A stretch of 64,000 nt of DNA from Streptomyces pilosus (GTDB lineage Bacteria > Actinomycetota > Actinomycetes > Streptomycetales > Streptomycetaceae): NCBI RefSeq assembly GCF_014649835.1, contig NZ_BMTU01000009.1:240868-304867 (forward strand), in the 5' to 3' direction. Positions 36,522-46,066 of this stretch are shown here, piece after piece. The position numbers and the translations under genes were made by a program. Position 1 is the first letter of the stretch, and each line of letters begins with the position of its first letter. A model generated the notes under the pieces. That model did not search any database and had not been told where the DNA came from. It saw only the letters and a program-made list of their open reading frames with translations.

Positions 36522-37517
36522 TCAGGGCGCCTCCGCGTACACCACCCACACCTGGCCGCGCGCGAAGTTCACCGGCTCGCCGGAGTCGGTGGTGAACGAG
36601 GTGCCGTCCCCGGCGGCCGGCCGCTTCCAGTTCGCCTCCCAGGCGCGCCCGTCGCGCAGCACGGTGGCCTCCCCGGACCCCACCGTCTCGGTGAACGGGG
36701 TGTTGTTGCCGAGGAAGTCCCGGAACCCGGAAGGGCGCACCGTCACGTACTGCACGACGACCGTCGCGGGCGCCAGCCGTTCGCCCTCCCGGGTCAGCGC
36801 CGGCGAGCCGTCCATCGACACCAGCCAGCGGTCCTGCGCGCCGGACCAGGTGAAGGTGAAGCGGGCCGCCGGATAGCGCACCGTGAGGTCGTTGCGGGGC
36901 TCGCCGTCCGCGGGCGCCCCGCCGAAGCGGAAGCCGGTGGTCAGGGCGGCCTCGCCGGGCGGGTCGTCCAGGACCCGCTCCGGGCGCAGATACAGGTTGT
37001 GGGGCGCGGACCGGCCGGGGTCCCGGGTGTAGGCGTCGGGATCCGACTCGGGTGTCACCGGCTCCAGCGGCGCCCGCTCGATCTGGGGTGTCAGCTTGCT
37101 CTGCGCACCTGAGAAGGCCAGCAGCGGCCGGTCGAACTGGCGCAGCAGTTCCAGATCCGACTCACGGGCGCTGCGCACCGGCCCCACGGAATCCGGCAGC
37201 CCGGTGGCGTACACGGCGATCAGCCTGCTGCTGCCGCCCTCGACCTGTTCGGTGTACACCACGTCGGCGCTGTCGAGGCCGGTCTGGGGGCGTGCGGCCG
37301 GGGCGTTGTCGATCTTCACCACGAGCGGCGGCGGGCTGTCCCGGTCGTCGGGCCGTGCCGGCGACTCACCGGTCGTTCCCCGTCCGTCGTCGGACGGCCC
37401 GTCCGAGGACGTGCAGCTCGCGACGAGGCCGGCCGTCAGCACGGCGGTCAGCAGCATCCCCGCTCCCGCACCGCGCCGTCGGCGCGCTCCCCGTTCCGTG
37501 CCCACCGTCGTCACCAC
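36522..37517 (-). CDS. DUF3048 family lipoprotein (YerB-like)
   Basis: The 331-residue protein has a lipoprotein signal ending LTAGLVASC (lipobox cysteine near residue 35) after an Arg-rich N-region, and then a Ser/Asp/Gly linker. The DUF3048 domain follows: LVVKIDNAPAARPQTGLDSADVVYTEQVEGG, VGPVRSARESDLELLRQF, and a C-terminal part with SGFRDFLGNNTPFTETVGSGEA. Members are extracellular lipid-anchored proteins without established activity. The GTG start is at 37517. The upstream gap of about 196 bp is shared with the divergent alcohol dehydrogenase gene. Confidence 0.87.
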   Translation of the reverse strand: MVTTVGTERGARRRRGAGAGMLLTAVLTAGLVASCTSSDGPSDDGRGTTGESPARPDDRDSPPPLVVKIDNAPAARPQTGLDSADVVYTEQVEGGSSRLIAVYATGLPDSVGPVRSARESDLELLRQFDRPLLAFSGAQSKLTPQIERAPLEPVTPESDPDAYTRDPGRSAPHNLYLRPERVLDDPPGEAALTTGFRFGGAPADGEPRNDLTVRYPAARFTFTWSGAQDRWLVSMDGSPALTREGERLAPATVVVQYVTVRPSGFRDFLGNNTPFTETVGSGEATVLRDGRAWEANWKRPAAGDGTSFTTDSGEPVNFARGQVWVVYAEAP

Positions 37518-37713
37518 GCCTGCCTCATGTCATCCGTTGTCTCGATTGTGCGCTTTTCCGATCGTCTCTGGCCAGGGTGGAGCGCAGCCGCTCCCGCGCG
37601 GCGGCGTCCGCCGATCGGCTCAGCGCCCGGCGGGTTCGGCGGCGGACCACTCGGGTACCCGGGGCCCACCGCACGAGCGACAGGACCGGCCACGACGGAG
37701 GGAGCGGGCGGCG

Positions 37714-38904
37714 ATGAGGGCACTGACCTGGCAGGGAAAGCGGGACGTACGGGTGGAGACCGTGCCCGACCCACGGATCGAGGAGCCGACGGACGCGATC
37801 ATCCGCGTCACCTCCAGCGGACTGTGCGGAAGCGATCTGCACCTGTACGAGGTGCTGACCCCGTTCATGACACCGGGCGACATCCTCGGTCACGAGCCGA
37901 TGGGCATCGTCGAGGAGGTCGGCGCGGCGGTGCCGGACCTCCAGGTCGGCGACCGGGTAGTGGTCCCCTTCCAGATCGCCTGCGGCAACTGCTGGATGTG
38001 CCTGACCGGACTGCCCACCCAGTGCGAGACCACCCAGGTCAGCGCCGAGGGCATGGGCGCGGCGCTGTTCGGCTACACCAGGCTGTACGGCGCGGTGCCG
38101 GGCGCCCAGGCCGAGTACCTGCGCGTCCCGCAGGCCCAGTACGGCCCGATCAAGGTCCCCGAGGGCCCCTCCGACGACCGGTTCCTCTACCTCTCCGACG
38201 TCCTGCCCACCGCCTGGCAGGCGGTCGCCTACGCCGGCGTCCCGCAGGGCGGCAGCGTCGCCGTGCTCGGGCTCGGCCCCATCGGGGACATGGCCTGCCG
38301 GATCGCCCAGGTCCAGGGCGCCGGCCGGGTCTTCGGCGTGGACCTGGTCCCGGAGCGGCTGCGCCGGGCCAAGGAGCGGGGCGTGGAGACCTTCGACCTG
38401 CGCTCCTTCGACGACGACAAGGAACTGGTGGCCGCGATCCGCGACCAGACCGACGGCCGCGGCCCCGATGCCGTGATCGACGCGGTGGGCACCGAGGCGC
38501 ACGGCAGCGCCGCGGCCCGCATGGTGCAGAACGCCTCCGCCCTGCTGCCCCGCAAACTGGGCGGCCCGATGGCGGAACGCTTCAGCGTCGACCGGCTCGC
38601 CGCCCTCTACACGGCCATCGAGCTGGTGCGCCGCGGCGGCACCATCTCGATCAGCGGCGTCTACGGCGGCATGGCCGACCCGATGCCCATGCTCACCCTG
38701 TTCGACAAGCAGATCCAGATGCGCATGGGCCAGGCGAACGTACGCCGCTGGAGCGACGAGATCATCCCGTACCTCACCGACGAGGACCCCCTCGGCGTCG
38801 ACGACTTCGCCACCCACCACCTGCCGCTGAGCGAGGCGCCGCACGCCTACGACATGTTCCAGAAGAAGCAGGACGGCGCGGTCAAGGTGGTGCTGCGCCC
38901 CTGA
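37714..38904 (+). CDS. Zinc-dependent alcohol dehydrogenase (formaldehyde dehydrogenase-like)
   Basis: The 396-residue medium-chain dehydrogenase has the catalytic zinc ligands in SSGLCGSDLHLYE and ILGHEPMGIVEEVG. The structural zinc site is CGNCWMCLTGLPTQC, and the Rossmann motif is VAVLGLGPIGDMACRIAQVQG. An insertion around NASALLPRKLGGPMAERFSVDR is typical of the glutathione-independent formaldehyde dehydrogenase-like branch. The ATG at 37714 with GGAGGGAG upstream is preferred over the very long open frame 5' to it, which runs antisense to the lipoprotein gene. Substrate not determined; it stands as a single gene. Confidence 0.9.
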   Translation: MRALTWQGKRDVRVETVPDPRIEEPTDAIIRVTSSGLCGSDLHLYEVLTPFMTPGDILGHEPMGIVEEVGAAVPDLQVGDRVVVPFQIACGNCWMCLTGLPTQCETTQVSAEGMGAALFGYTRLYGAVPGAQAEYLRVPQAQYGPIKVPEGPSDDRFLYLSDVLPTAWQAVAYAGVPQGGSVAVLGLGPIGDMACRIAQVQGAGRVFGVDLVPERLRRAKERGVETFDLRSFDDDKELVAAIRDQTDGRGPDAVIDAVGTEAHGSAAARMVQNASALLPRKLGGPMAERFSVDRLAALYTAIELVRRGGTISISGVYGGMADPMPMLTLFDKQIQMRMGQANVRRWSDEIIPYLTDEDPLGVDDFATHHLPLSEAPHAYDMFQKKQDGAVKVVLRP

Positions 38905-38941
38905 CCCGGGGCCGCGGCCCCGACCCGGCGGCGGCCCCGGC

Positions 38942-40009
38942 TCACGGGCCGCCGAGGATCTCGGCGAGGTCGTAGCGGACCGGCTCCTCCAGCTGCGCGA
39001 AGGTGCAGCTCCCGGGAGTCCGGTCCGGGCGCCAGCGACGGAAGCGGGCGGTGTGCCGGAAGCGCCGCCCGTTCTCCATGTGGTCGTACGCCACCTCGGC
39101 CACCAGCTCCGGCCTGAGCGGTACCCACGACAGGTCCTTCTTCCCGGACCACCGGCTCGGGGCGCCGGGCAGCCGCGCCGTCTCGTGTGCCGCCTCCTCC
39201 GCCCAGGCCGCCCACGGATGGCCCGACACGTCCTCCATCCGCAGCGGCTCCAGCTCCTCGATCAGCTCCGCGCGCCGCTTCATGGAGAAGGCCGCGGACA
39301 CGCCCACGTGCTGGAGGGTCCCGCCCTCGTCGTACAGGCCCAGCAGCAGCGAGCCGACCACCGGGCCGCTCTTGTGGAGCCGGTACCCGGCGACCACCGC
39401 GTCCGCCGTGCGCTCGTGCTTGATCTTGAACATCGCCCGCTCGTCCTGCCGGTAGCGCGAGTCCAGCGGCTTGGCGATCACCCCGTCCAGCCCCGCCCCC
39501 TCGTACTGCTCGAACCACCCCCGCGCCACCTCGACGTCCCGCGTCGCCGGTGCCACGTGCACGGGCGGGGTGACCCCTGCCAGCGCCCGGACCAGCAGCT
39601 CCCGCCGGTCCGCCAGCGGCACGTCCAGCAGCGACTCGTCCCCCAGCGCCAGCACGTCGAAGGCGACGAACGACGCCGGGGTCCGCTCGGCGAGCGTCCG
39701 CACCCGCGAGTCGGCCGGATGGATCCGCTCGGTGAGCGCGTCGAAGTCCAGATGCCCCTCCCGCGCGACGACGATCTCGCCGTCCATCACGCACCGCTTC
39801 GGCAACCGCTCCCGCACCGCCGCCACCACCTCAGGGAAGTACCTGGTCAGCGGCTTGCCGGTGCGGCTGCCCAGCTCGACCTCGTCACCGTCACGGAACA
39901 CGATGGCCCGGAAGCCGTCCCACTTCGCCTCGTACTGCATGTCCGGCGGGATCTTCGCCACCGACTTGGCGAGCATCGGCTTCACGGGCGGCATGACGGG
40001 AAGATCCAT
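38942..40009 (-). CDS. ATP-dependent DNA ligase (NHEJ type, LigD ligase-like)
   Basis: The 355-residue protein has the nucleotidyltransferase core with the adenylated lysine in motif I, YEAKWDGFRAI (Lys29). Motif III-like SFVAFDVLALG, motif IV LDGVIAKPLDSRY and motif V MFKIKHERTADAVV follow, and then a C-terminal OB domain ending in PVRYDLAEILG. It corresponds to the ligase module of bacterial LigD as a stand-alone protein. The ATG at 40009 is preferred over one at 40030 because of GGAG spacing and the family-like start. It is divergent from the LigD-type polymerase gene across 74 bp. Confidence 0.92.
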   Translation of the reverse strand: MDLPVMPPVKPMLAKSVAKIPPDMQYEAKWDGFRAIVFRDGDEVELGSRTGKPLTRYFPEVVAAVRERLPKRCVMDGEIVVAREGHLDFDALTERIHPADSRVRTLAERTPASFVAFDVLALGDESLLDVPLADRRELLVRALAGVTPPVHVAPATRDVEVARGWFEQYEGAGLDGVIAKPLDSRYRQDERAMFKIKHERTADAVVAGYRLHKSGPVVGSLLLGLYDEGGTLQHVGVSAAFSMKRRAELIEELEPLRMEDVSGHPWAAWAEEAAHETARLPGAPSRWSGKKDLSWVPLRPELVAEVAYDHMENGRRFRHTARFRRWRPDRTPGSCTFAQLEEPVRYDLAEILGGP

Positions 40010-40083
40010 GCTCCGATTCTGCGCGAACACGCCCGTTGTCGCCCGGTGTGCGAGGTATGCGCGCTCCGCCTACCGTGGCTCGC

Positions 40084-41109
40084 ATGGGTGACGCGGTGGA
40101 ACTAGAGGTGGCCGGCCGGACCGTACGTCTGTCCAGTCCGGACAAGGTCTTCTTCCCGGAGCGCGGCTACACCAAGCTGGACGTCGCCCGGTACTACCAG
40201 GCCGTCGCCCCCGGCATCCTGCGCGCCCTCCGCGACAGGCCCACCACCCTGCAGCGCTACCCGGACGGCATCACCGGCGAGTGGTTCTACCAGAAGCGTG
40301 CGCCCAAGAGCATGCCCGACTGGATCCCCACCGCACACATCACCTTTCCCAGCGGCCGCAGCGCCGACGAGATGTGCCCCACCGAGGAGGCGGCCGTCGT
40401 GTGGGCCGCCCAGTACGGCACGCTGGTCTTCCACCCCTGGCCGGTGCGCCGCGCCGACGTCGACCGTCCGGACGAACTGCGCATCGACCTCGACCCCCAG
40501 CCCGGCACCGACTACGACGACGCGGCCCGCGCCGCCCACGAACTCAGGGCCGTCCTGGAGGAGTTCGGCGGACTGCGCGGCTGGCCCAAGACCTCCGGCG
40601 GGCGGGGCATCCACGTGTTCGTCCCCATCGAACCGCGCTGGACCTTCACCCAGGTCCGCCGCGCGGCCATCGCCGTGGGCCGGGAACTGGAGCGCCGGAT
40701 GCCGGAGCGGGTCACCATCAAGTGGTGGAAGGAGGAGCGCGGCGAGCGCATCTTCGTCGACTACAACCAGACCGCCCGCGACCGCACCATCGCCTCGGCC
40801 TACTCCGTGCGCCCCCGGCCGCACGCGCCCGTCTCGGCGCCCCTGCGCTGGGAGGAGGTCGGCGTCGCACACCCGCAGGACTTCGACCTGACGACGATGC
40901 CCGCGCGCTTCGCCGAACTCGGCGACGTGCACGCGGACATGGATGATCACGCGTTCTCCCTGGAGCCCCTGCTCGAACTCGCCCGCCGCGACGAACACGA
41001 CCACGGCCTGGGCGATCTGCCGTACCCGCCCGAGTATCCGAAGATGCCCGGAGAGCCCAGCCGGGTGCAGCCGAGCCGGGCCAGGAAGCCAAAACCGCAG
41101 GCCTCCTGA
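40084..41109 (+). CDS. ligD: LigD-type polymerase/primase domain protein (NHEJ)
   Basis: The 341-residue archaeo-eukaryotic-primase-fold polymerase adds nucleotides at double-strand breaks before ligation. The start segment VRLSSPDKVFFPERGYTKLD and YPDGITGEWFYQKRAP are family hallmarks. The metal-binding motif LRIDLDPQPG sits near residue 132, followed by TSGGRGIHVFVP and ERIFVDYNQ. The tail is basic (SRARKPKPQAS). It is divergent from the ligase gene with a 74-bp shared promoter region, so the two LigD activities are separate polypeptides here. No Ku gene is in the window. Confidence 0.92.
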   Translation: MGDAVELEVAGRTVRLSSPDKVFFPERGYTKLDVARYYQAVAPGILRALRDRPTTLQRYPDGITGEWFYQKRAPKSMPDWIPTAHITFPSGRSADEMCPTEEAAVVWAAQYGTLVFHPWPVRRADVDRPDELRIDLDPQPGTDYDDAARAAHELRAVLEEFGGLRGWPKTSGGRGIHVFVPIEPRWTFTQVRRAAIAVGRELERRMPERVTIKWWKEERGERIFVDYNQTARDRTIASAYSVRPRPHAPVSAPLRWEEVGVAHPQDFDLTTMPARFAELGDVHADMDDHAFSLEPLLELARRDEHDHGLGDLPYPPEYPKMPGEPSRVQPSRARKPKPQAS

Positions 41110-41138
41110 CCCGGCCGGTCACCCGATGCCGCGGGGGA

Positions 41139-43358
41139 CTACAGGTCCTTGATCCGGACGTCCCGGTAGGAGACGACGTCAGACGTGCCGTGCACCTGGA
41201 GTCCGATGTAGCCGGAGGCGAACCGCCGCCCGTCCGTGCCCGGGTCGTCCGAGCGCGGCGGGGCGAAGTCCTGGCCGCCGGTGTTGTCGAACTCGTTGAT
41301 CAGCACGCCGTTGCGGTAGACCGAGTAGTGCTGGTCCACCACGCGGATCTCGTAGTCGTTCCAGGTGCCCTTCTGCGTCACACCCGCACCGGCCAGGCCC
41401 ACCCGGTCGAAGCCGTACACCGAGCCCGTCTTGTACATGTCGCCGGTGGGCGAGTCGAACACCTGCACCTCGTGCCCGTACTTGATGGCGACCCACTCCG
41501 GCCGCGACTCCTCCGGGTGGTCGTGGACCTGCGGGAACCGGACGAACACGCCGGAGTTGGCGTTGCCGGTGCCCGGAGCGTCGTCGCGCCACTGGAGCTT
41601 CAGGGAGAAGTCGCCGTACGTGCGCTCCGGGAACCACAGCATGCCGAGGCCGCCCCGGGAGGTGCCGGAGGTGATCGACCCGTCCGGGTTCAGGGCGAAC
41701 GAACCGCCGCCGACATGGGCCCACTTGGCGAACGACGCCGCGCTGCCGTCCAGGATGGTGCGGTAGCCGTCGGTCTGGCCGGGCGTACCGATGCCGGACT
41801 GCCGGGCCGCCTGGTTGATGGCCGTCCGCTCCCGCCTGTCGATGACCCCTTCCTTCCTCAGCCCGTCCAGGACGCCCGTGACGTGCTTCAGGAACAGGGC
41901 CTGCGAGGTCCACTGCCTCTCGTCCTCGATCAGCTCGCCGATCCGGCACCGGTTGTTGGTGACCCGGTTCGGCACCCCCGAGTCGACCGTGCCGACGATC
42001 ACCGTCAACCGCTCGTCGTGCTCGGGGCAGTTGGGTGCGGGAACCCCGCCGCCGGCCACGACGGTGAAGCTCACCGTGAGCGCCGCGGAGGTGTTGCCGG
42101 CCTTGTCGCTCGCCCGGTAGGCCACGGTGTGCCGGCCCGCCCGGTCGACGACCACGGGCGCGGTGTGGGCCAGGTACGGCCCGCCGTCGAGCGAGTACTC
42201 GATGACGGCCACACCGGAACCGCCGTGCCCGTCGGTGGCGCTGACGGTCACCGTGGCGTTCCCGACGTAGGCGCCGTCGGAGTTCCGCACGCCCCCGACG
42301 GTCACGCCCGTCACCGGCGGGGTGGTGTCCTGCGGGGGAGCGGCGACGACGGTGAACTCCACGCTCTTCGCCGCCGCCGCGTTGCCCGCCTTGTCGGTCG
42401 CGCGGTAGCGCACGGTGTGCGTTCCGGTCCGGTGCACCATCACCGGGCCGGTGTAGGCCTGCCAGGCGCCGTCCGCCCCGACCGCGTACTCGATGGTGTT
42501 GACGCCGGAGCCGGTGTCCGACGCGGTGACGGTGACCGTCGCCATGTCGATGTAGTGGCCGTCGGCGTTCCTCTGGCCGTCCACCGTCGCCGAGGTCTCC
42601 GGCGGGGTGGTGTCGTCGGTGGGCGGCGGGACGACCGTGAATCCGACGCTCCTGTCCGCCGAGACGTTGCCCGCCTTGTCCAGGGCGCGGTAGCGCACCG
42701 TGTGCGTGCCGACCTGGTCGATCACGACCGGGGCGGTGTACGGCTGCCAGGCGCCGCCGGCCCCGACGGCGTACTCGATCCGGTCCACGCCCGAACCGGC
42801 GTCGGTGGCCTCGACGCTCACGCTCGCCGAACCCACGTACTGGCCCTCGGCGTTCTGCGTGCCGGTCACCTTCGCCGTGGCCTGTGGAGCGGTGGTGTCC
42901 TCACCGCCGCCCTCGGTCACCGTCAGGATGCCCTGCATCTCGCCGTGGCCGGGGATGGTGCAGTGGTAGAAGTACCGGCCCGCGGTGAGGGTCACCTCCG
43001 CGGTGTGCCGGCCGCCCTGCGCGTCACCGGGGTTGGCCAGGATGTTCAGCTGGACGTCGTTGTTGAACTCCGGGTCGGAGGTCACGAACGTCAGGGTGTG
43101 CGGCATGCCGGTGGTGTTGCCGGTGGCCGCGCTGTTCTCGAAGACGATCGTCGCCGGGCCGGCCACCGCGGTCGCCGGCGCCGACGTGTACGCGCTGATG
43201 CTGTCACCCGCGGTCCAGGTCAGCACCTGCTCCGCCGCCTCGGCGGCCGCGGGCCGGGCGTCGCCGGCCGCGGACGTCGTCGTCTGCAGACCGAGCGCCA
43301 TCAGCAGGGCGGCCAGCAGGCCGGCCCAGATGCGTCGTTGCCGTGTCACTGGATTCAT
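41139..43358 (-). CDS. Secreted cupredoxin / Ig-like repeat / DUF1080 (3-keto-disaccharide hydrolase-like) protein
   Basis: The 739-residue exported protein has a Sec signal (RIWAGLLAALLMALGLQTTTSAAG). The cupredoxin domain (about 45-150) carries type 1 copper ligands in HTLTFV and YFYHCTIPGHGEMQG. Three Ig-like/OmpL47-like repeats (about 165-460) begin DTTxP and contain GSGV..IEY. The C-terminal DUF1080 domain (about 550-739) includes GGLGMLWFPERTYGDFSLKLQW and GVFVRFP. Its ATG overlaps the TGA of the upstream dehydrogenase gene (ATGA), with GAGGAAGG before it. Domain content suggests an extracellular oxidised-sugar enzyme with its own electron carrier. Confidence 0.88.
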   Translation of the reverse strand: MNPVTRQRRIWAGLLAALLMALGLQTTTSAAGDARPAAAEAAEQVLTWTAGDSISAYTSAPATAVAGPATIVFENSAATGNTTGMPHTLTFVTSDPEFNNDVQLNILANPGDAQGGRHTAEVTLTAGRYFYHCTIPGHGEMQGILTVTEGGGEDTTAPQATAKVTGTQNAEGQYVGSASVSVEATDAGSGVDRIEYAVGAGGAWQPYTAPVVIDQVGTHTVRYRALDKAGNVSADRSVGFTVVPPPTDDTTPPETSATVDGQRNADGHYIDMATVTVTASDTGSGVNTIEYAVGADGAWQAYTGPVMVHRTGTHTVRYRATDKAGNAAAAKSVEFTVVAAPPQDTTPPVTGVTVGGVRNSDGAYVGNATVTVSATDGHGGSGVAVIEYSLDGGPYLAHTAPVVVDRAGRHTVAYRASDKAGNTSAALTVSFTVVAGGGVPAPNCPEHDERLTVIVGTVDSGVPNRVTNNRCRIGELIEDERQWTSQALFLKHVTGVLDGLRKEGVIDRRERTAINQAARQSGIGTPGQTDGYRTILDGSAASFAKWAHVGGGSFALNPDGSITSGTSRGGLGMLWFPERTYGDFSLKLQWRDDAPGTGNANSGVFVRFPQVHDHPEESRPEWVAIKYGHEVQVFDSPTGDMYKTGSVYGFDRVGLAGAGVTQKGTWNDYEIRVVDQHYSVYRNGVLINEFDNTGGQDFAPPRSDDPGTDGRRFASGYIGLQVHGTSDVVSYRDVRIKDL

Positions 43359-45865
43359 CCGGCCTTCCTCGCCAACTGGCCCGCGGCCGGGGTGGGGCCG
43401 CCGCCCGTGTAGGTGACCCGCCACAGCGCGGACTTGCTGTCGGAGGTGAAGAACCCGCGGCCGTAGTCGAGGACGTACAGCGCGCCGTCCGGGCCGAACT
43501 CCCAGCCCATCAGGTTCTTGATGCCGTCGTTGCCGACCGGCACGATCTTCTTCAGGGACTCCGAGTGCACCGGCAGACCGCCGTCCCCTTGCGTCTTCGG
43601 GTCCATCAGCACCGCGTTGCGCGGCTGGTCGGCGTCGTAGAAGTCACCGACGAACCACTTGCCGTCCCAGTACGCGGGCCACTTGACCTCACTGGCGCTG
43701 TCGCCGTCGTGGCGGTACACCGGACCGTTCATCGCGGCCTGGCCGCCACCCTTCAGCCAGGGCAGCCGGTAGGTCGCCTCGTCCTGCACGTACGACGGCA
43801 CGCCGTTCGCGTCGCGCGGGAAGTCCGGGGCGCCGCCCTGCGGCGAGTACCAGATGTTGTTGGCGGTCACCGGCGGCAGGTTGACCAGCCCGTCGTTGTT
43901 GGGCGACTCGTTCTTCGGGGCGTCGCAGTCGTACCAGCCCAGCGGCTTGGACGGGTCGGGCAAGTTGCGGTCCCGGTAGGGCTGGTTGTTGCCCATGCAG
44001 TACGGCCAGCCCCGGTTGGACGCCTTCGTGATCACGGCGAAGGTGTCGTACTTTGCGGGGCCCCAGGTCGTCGACGGGGAGCCGGCGTCCGGGCCGACCC
44101 AGCCCGCGTAGAGCACGTCGGTCCTCTGGTCGACGGAGATCCGCGCGGGGTTGCGCACACCCATCACGTAGATCTCGCCACGCGTCTTGCCCCCGCCCTC
44201 GGCGGTCTCCTCACCGGTGAACAGGTTGCCCTCGGGGAGGGTGTACGTGCCGTCCGGCTCGGGGTGGATGCGCAGGATCTTGCCGTTGAGGTTGTTGGTG
44301 TTGCCGGCGGTGCGGCGCGCGTCGGCGAAGGACACGCCCTTGTAGTTCGGCTCCGGGTTGTTGCCCGAGTAACCGCCGCTGAAGCCACTGGAGTTGTTGT
44401 CACCGGTGGCGATGTAGAGGTTGCCCTTCGAGTCCCAGGCCATCCCTCCGCCCGCGTGGCAGCAGCTGTGGATCTGCACCGGCCACTCCAGCAGCACCTT
44501 CTCGCTGGAGAGGTCCAGCCGGTTCGTCGTGTGGTCGAGGGTGAAGCGGGAGACCCGCCGGTCCGCCATGCGCGTGTCCCGGTTGATCTCCGAGTGGGGC
44601 GTGTAGTGCAGGTAGACCCACCCGTTCCGGGCGAAGTCCGGGTCGAGCTCGATGCCGAGCAGGCCCTCCTCGACCTTGCGCAGCTCGTCGCCGCCGCCCT
44701 TGTTGCCGAAGACGGTGAGCGCCCCGGCGAGGGTGACGTTCTTGGTTCTCGGGTCGTAGACGTGGATCTCGCCCTTGCCCTTGCCGATGTCCGGGTCGTT
44801 CCAGTCGGTGACGACCGGCTGGGACGCGTCCGCGCCGCCCCGGCCGATGGTGAACACACGGCCGTCGGGTGCGGTGACCAGCCCGTGCGGTTCGCCGATC
44901 TGGTCGTTCTGACCCGGCTGGTTGGGCCGGGTGAGCCGCTCCGCCTGGTAGTTCCCGGTGATCGTCGCCTTGCAGTCGGCCCGGACCAGGCGGTTGGTCC
45001 ACAGCAGGGCGCCGCGCAGGTGCTCGCGGAAGTCGGTCTCGTCGTACGAGGAGACCGTGCCGCCCATCCCGGTGTAGAAGGAGCGGCCTCCGTCGTAGTC
45101 GCGGCACCAGCTGACGGGGTGGTCCCAGCCGTTGGAGCCCGCTCCGGGCGTGTACGTCGACTCGCGCACCCTGGCGACCGTGTGCACCTCGCCGGAGGGG
45201 TTCTTCACCCAGTTCAGCCACTTGTCGGGCCGCTTCCACTGCGTCGGCAGGCCCTTGGTCGCCGGGTGCGCGCGGTCGCCGACCTCGACGGTGGCCCGCT
45301 GCACGGTGCCGGGGCTCGACGCGGCGGGCCGGGCGCCGATCAGACCGGTGAACCAGTCCGAGTACGGCTCCGCGCGGGCCGCGTCGTGCAGCCCGACGAA
45401 GCCGCCGCCGGCCTCCATGTACGCCTCCAGGCCCGCCTCCTGGTCCGGGTCGAGGACGTCCCCGCCGCCGGTCAGGAAGACGACGGTGTTGAAGCGGCCC
45501 AGTCTCGCGGCATTGGTGAAGACGGACGCGTTGCCGGTGGCGGTGACCGAGAACCGCTGGTTCTCGGGGCCGGTCAGGCCGATCCTCTCGATCGCCGCGA
45601 TGCCGGCGTTCACCAGCGGTGACTCGTCACCACCGGCGGCCGATCCGTGGAACAGCAGTACGCGTACGTCGGCGCCGCCCGGGGGCGACTTGATGGACAT
45701 CGTTGTCAGGGACGGATCCGGGGCCGGACGCGCGCTGGCGGCGGGACCCGACAGCAGTCCGGCGGTGACGACACCGGCGGTCACGGTGGCCGCCCACAGG
45801 CGCCGCCCCGTTCTCGCCCTTCGGGCGCCCGCGGCGCCTGACGTGCTCAACCCCGTTAAGCGCAT
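43355..45865 (-). CDS. Secreted ThuA domain + glucose/sorbosone dehydrogenase (PQQ-type beta-propeller)
   Basis: The 836-residue protein starts at an ATG (45865) with an Arg-rich signal peptide (RRLWAATVTAGVVTAGLLSG, cleavage after AASA). A ThuA-like glutamine-amidotransferase-fold domain follows (about 55-290; VRVLLFHGSA, GGGFVGLHDAA, VSWCRDYDGGRSFYTGMG). A six-bladed glucose/sorbosone dehydrogenase propeller completes it (about 315-820; GEPHGLVTAPDGRVF, GGGMAWDSKGNLYIATGD, NPARISVDQRTDVLYAGWVGPD, GWEFGPDGALYVLDYG). Such propellers oxidise sugars with PQQ or a related cofactor outside the cell. It is translationally coupled to the cupredoxin/DUF1080 gene and divergent from the laccase gene. 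Confidence 0.88.
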   Translation of the reverse strand: MRLTGLSTSGAAGARRARTGRRLWAATVTAGVVTAGLLSGPAASARPAPDPSLTTMSIKSPPGGADVRVLLFHGSAAGGDESPLVNAGIAAIERIGLTGPENQRFSVTATGNASVFTNAARLGRFNTVVFLTGGGDVLDPDQEAGLEAYMEAGGGFVGLHDAARAEPYSDWFTGLIGARPAASSPGTVQRATVEVGDRAHPATKGLPTQWKRPDKWLNWVKNPSGEVHTVARVRESTYTPGAGSNGWDHPVSWCRDYDGGRSFYTGMGGTVSSYDETDFREHLRGALLWTNRLVRADCKATITGNYQAERLTRPNQPGQNDQIGEPHGLVTAPDGRVFTIGRGGADASQPVVTDWNDPDIGKGKGEIHVYDPRTKNVTLAGALTVFGNKGGGDELRKVEEGLLGIELDPDFARNGWVYLHYTPHSEINRDTRMADRRVSRFTLDHTTNRLDLSSEKVLLEWPVQIHSCCHAGGGMAWDSKGNLYIATGDNNSSGFSGGYSGNNPEPNYKGVSFADARRTAGNTNNLNGKILRIHPEPDGTYTLPEGNLFTGEETAEGGGKTRGEIYVMGVRNPARISVDQRTDVLYAGWVGPDAGSPSTTWGPAKYDTFAVITKASNRGWPYCMGNNQPYRDRNLPDPSKPLGWYDCDAPKNESPNNDGLVNLPPVTANNIWYSPQGGAPDFPRDANGVPSYVQDEATYRLPWLKGGGQAAMNGPVYRHDGDSASEVKWPAYWDGKWFVGDFYDADQPRNAVLMDPKTQGDGGLPVHSESLKKIVPVGNDGIKNLMGWEFGPDGALYVLDYGRGFFTSDSKSALWRVTYTGGGPTPAAGQLARKAG

Positions 45866-46066
45866 GGGTTCTTGACGTGATGTGGACCGCACGTGGCCAC
45901 CCGCCCTCCTCGGTCGCGGCAACAGCGTCAAGGAAGCTAGACCTCTTTGCGTCACACGCCAATACCTATGGCCGCAATGAACCGAACTTTGTCCTGAGTG
46001 TGGATAAACAGGGGGAGGGCCGCTACGGTTTCACAGGTTCATGACAGCCACCTTGGGGAGTTCGGC

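Noticed and set aside
37096..37713. 5' extension of the alcohol dehydrogenase frame.
   Set aside because: It runs antisense to the DUF3048 lipoprotein gene; the true start at 37714 has GGAGGGAG and matches the family N-terminus.
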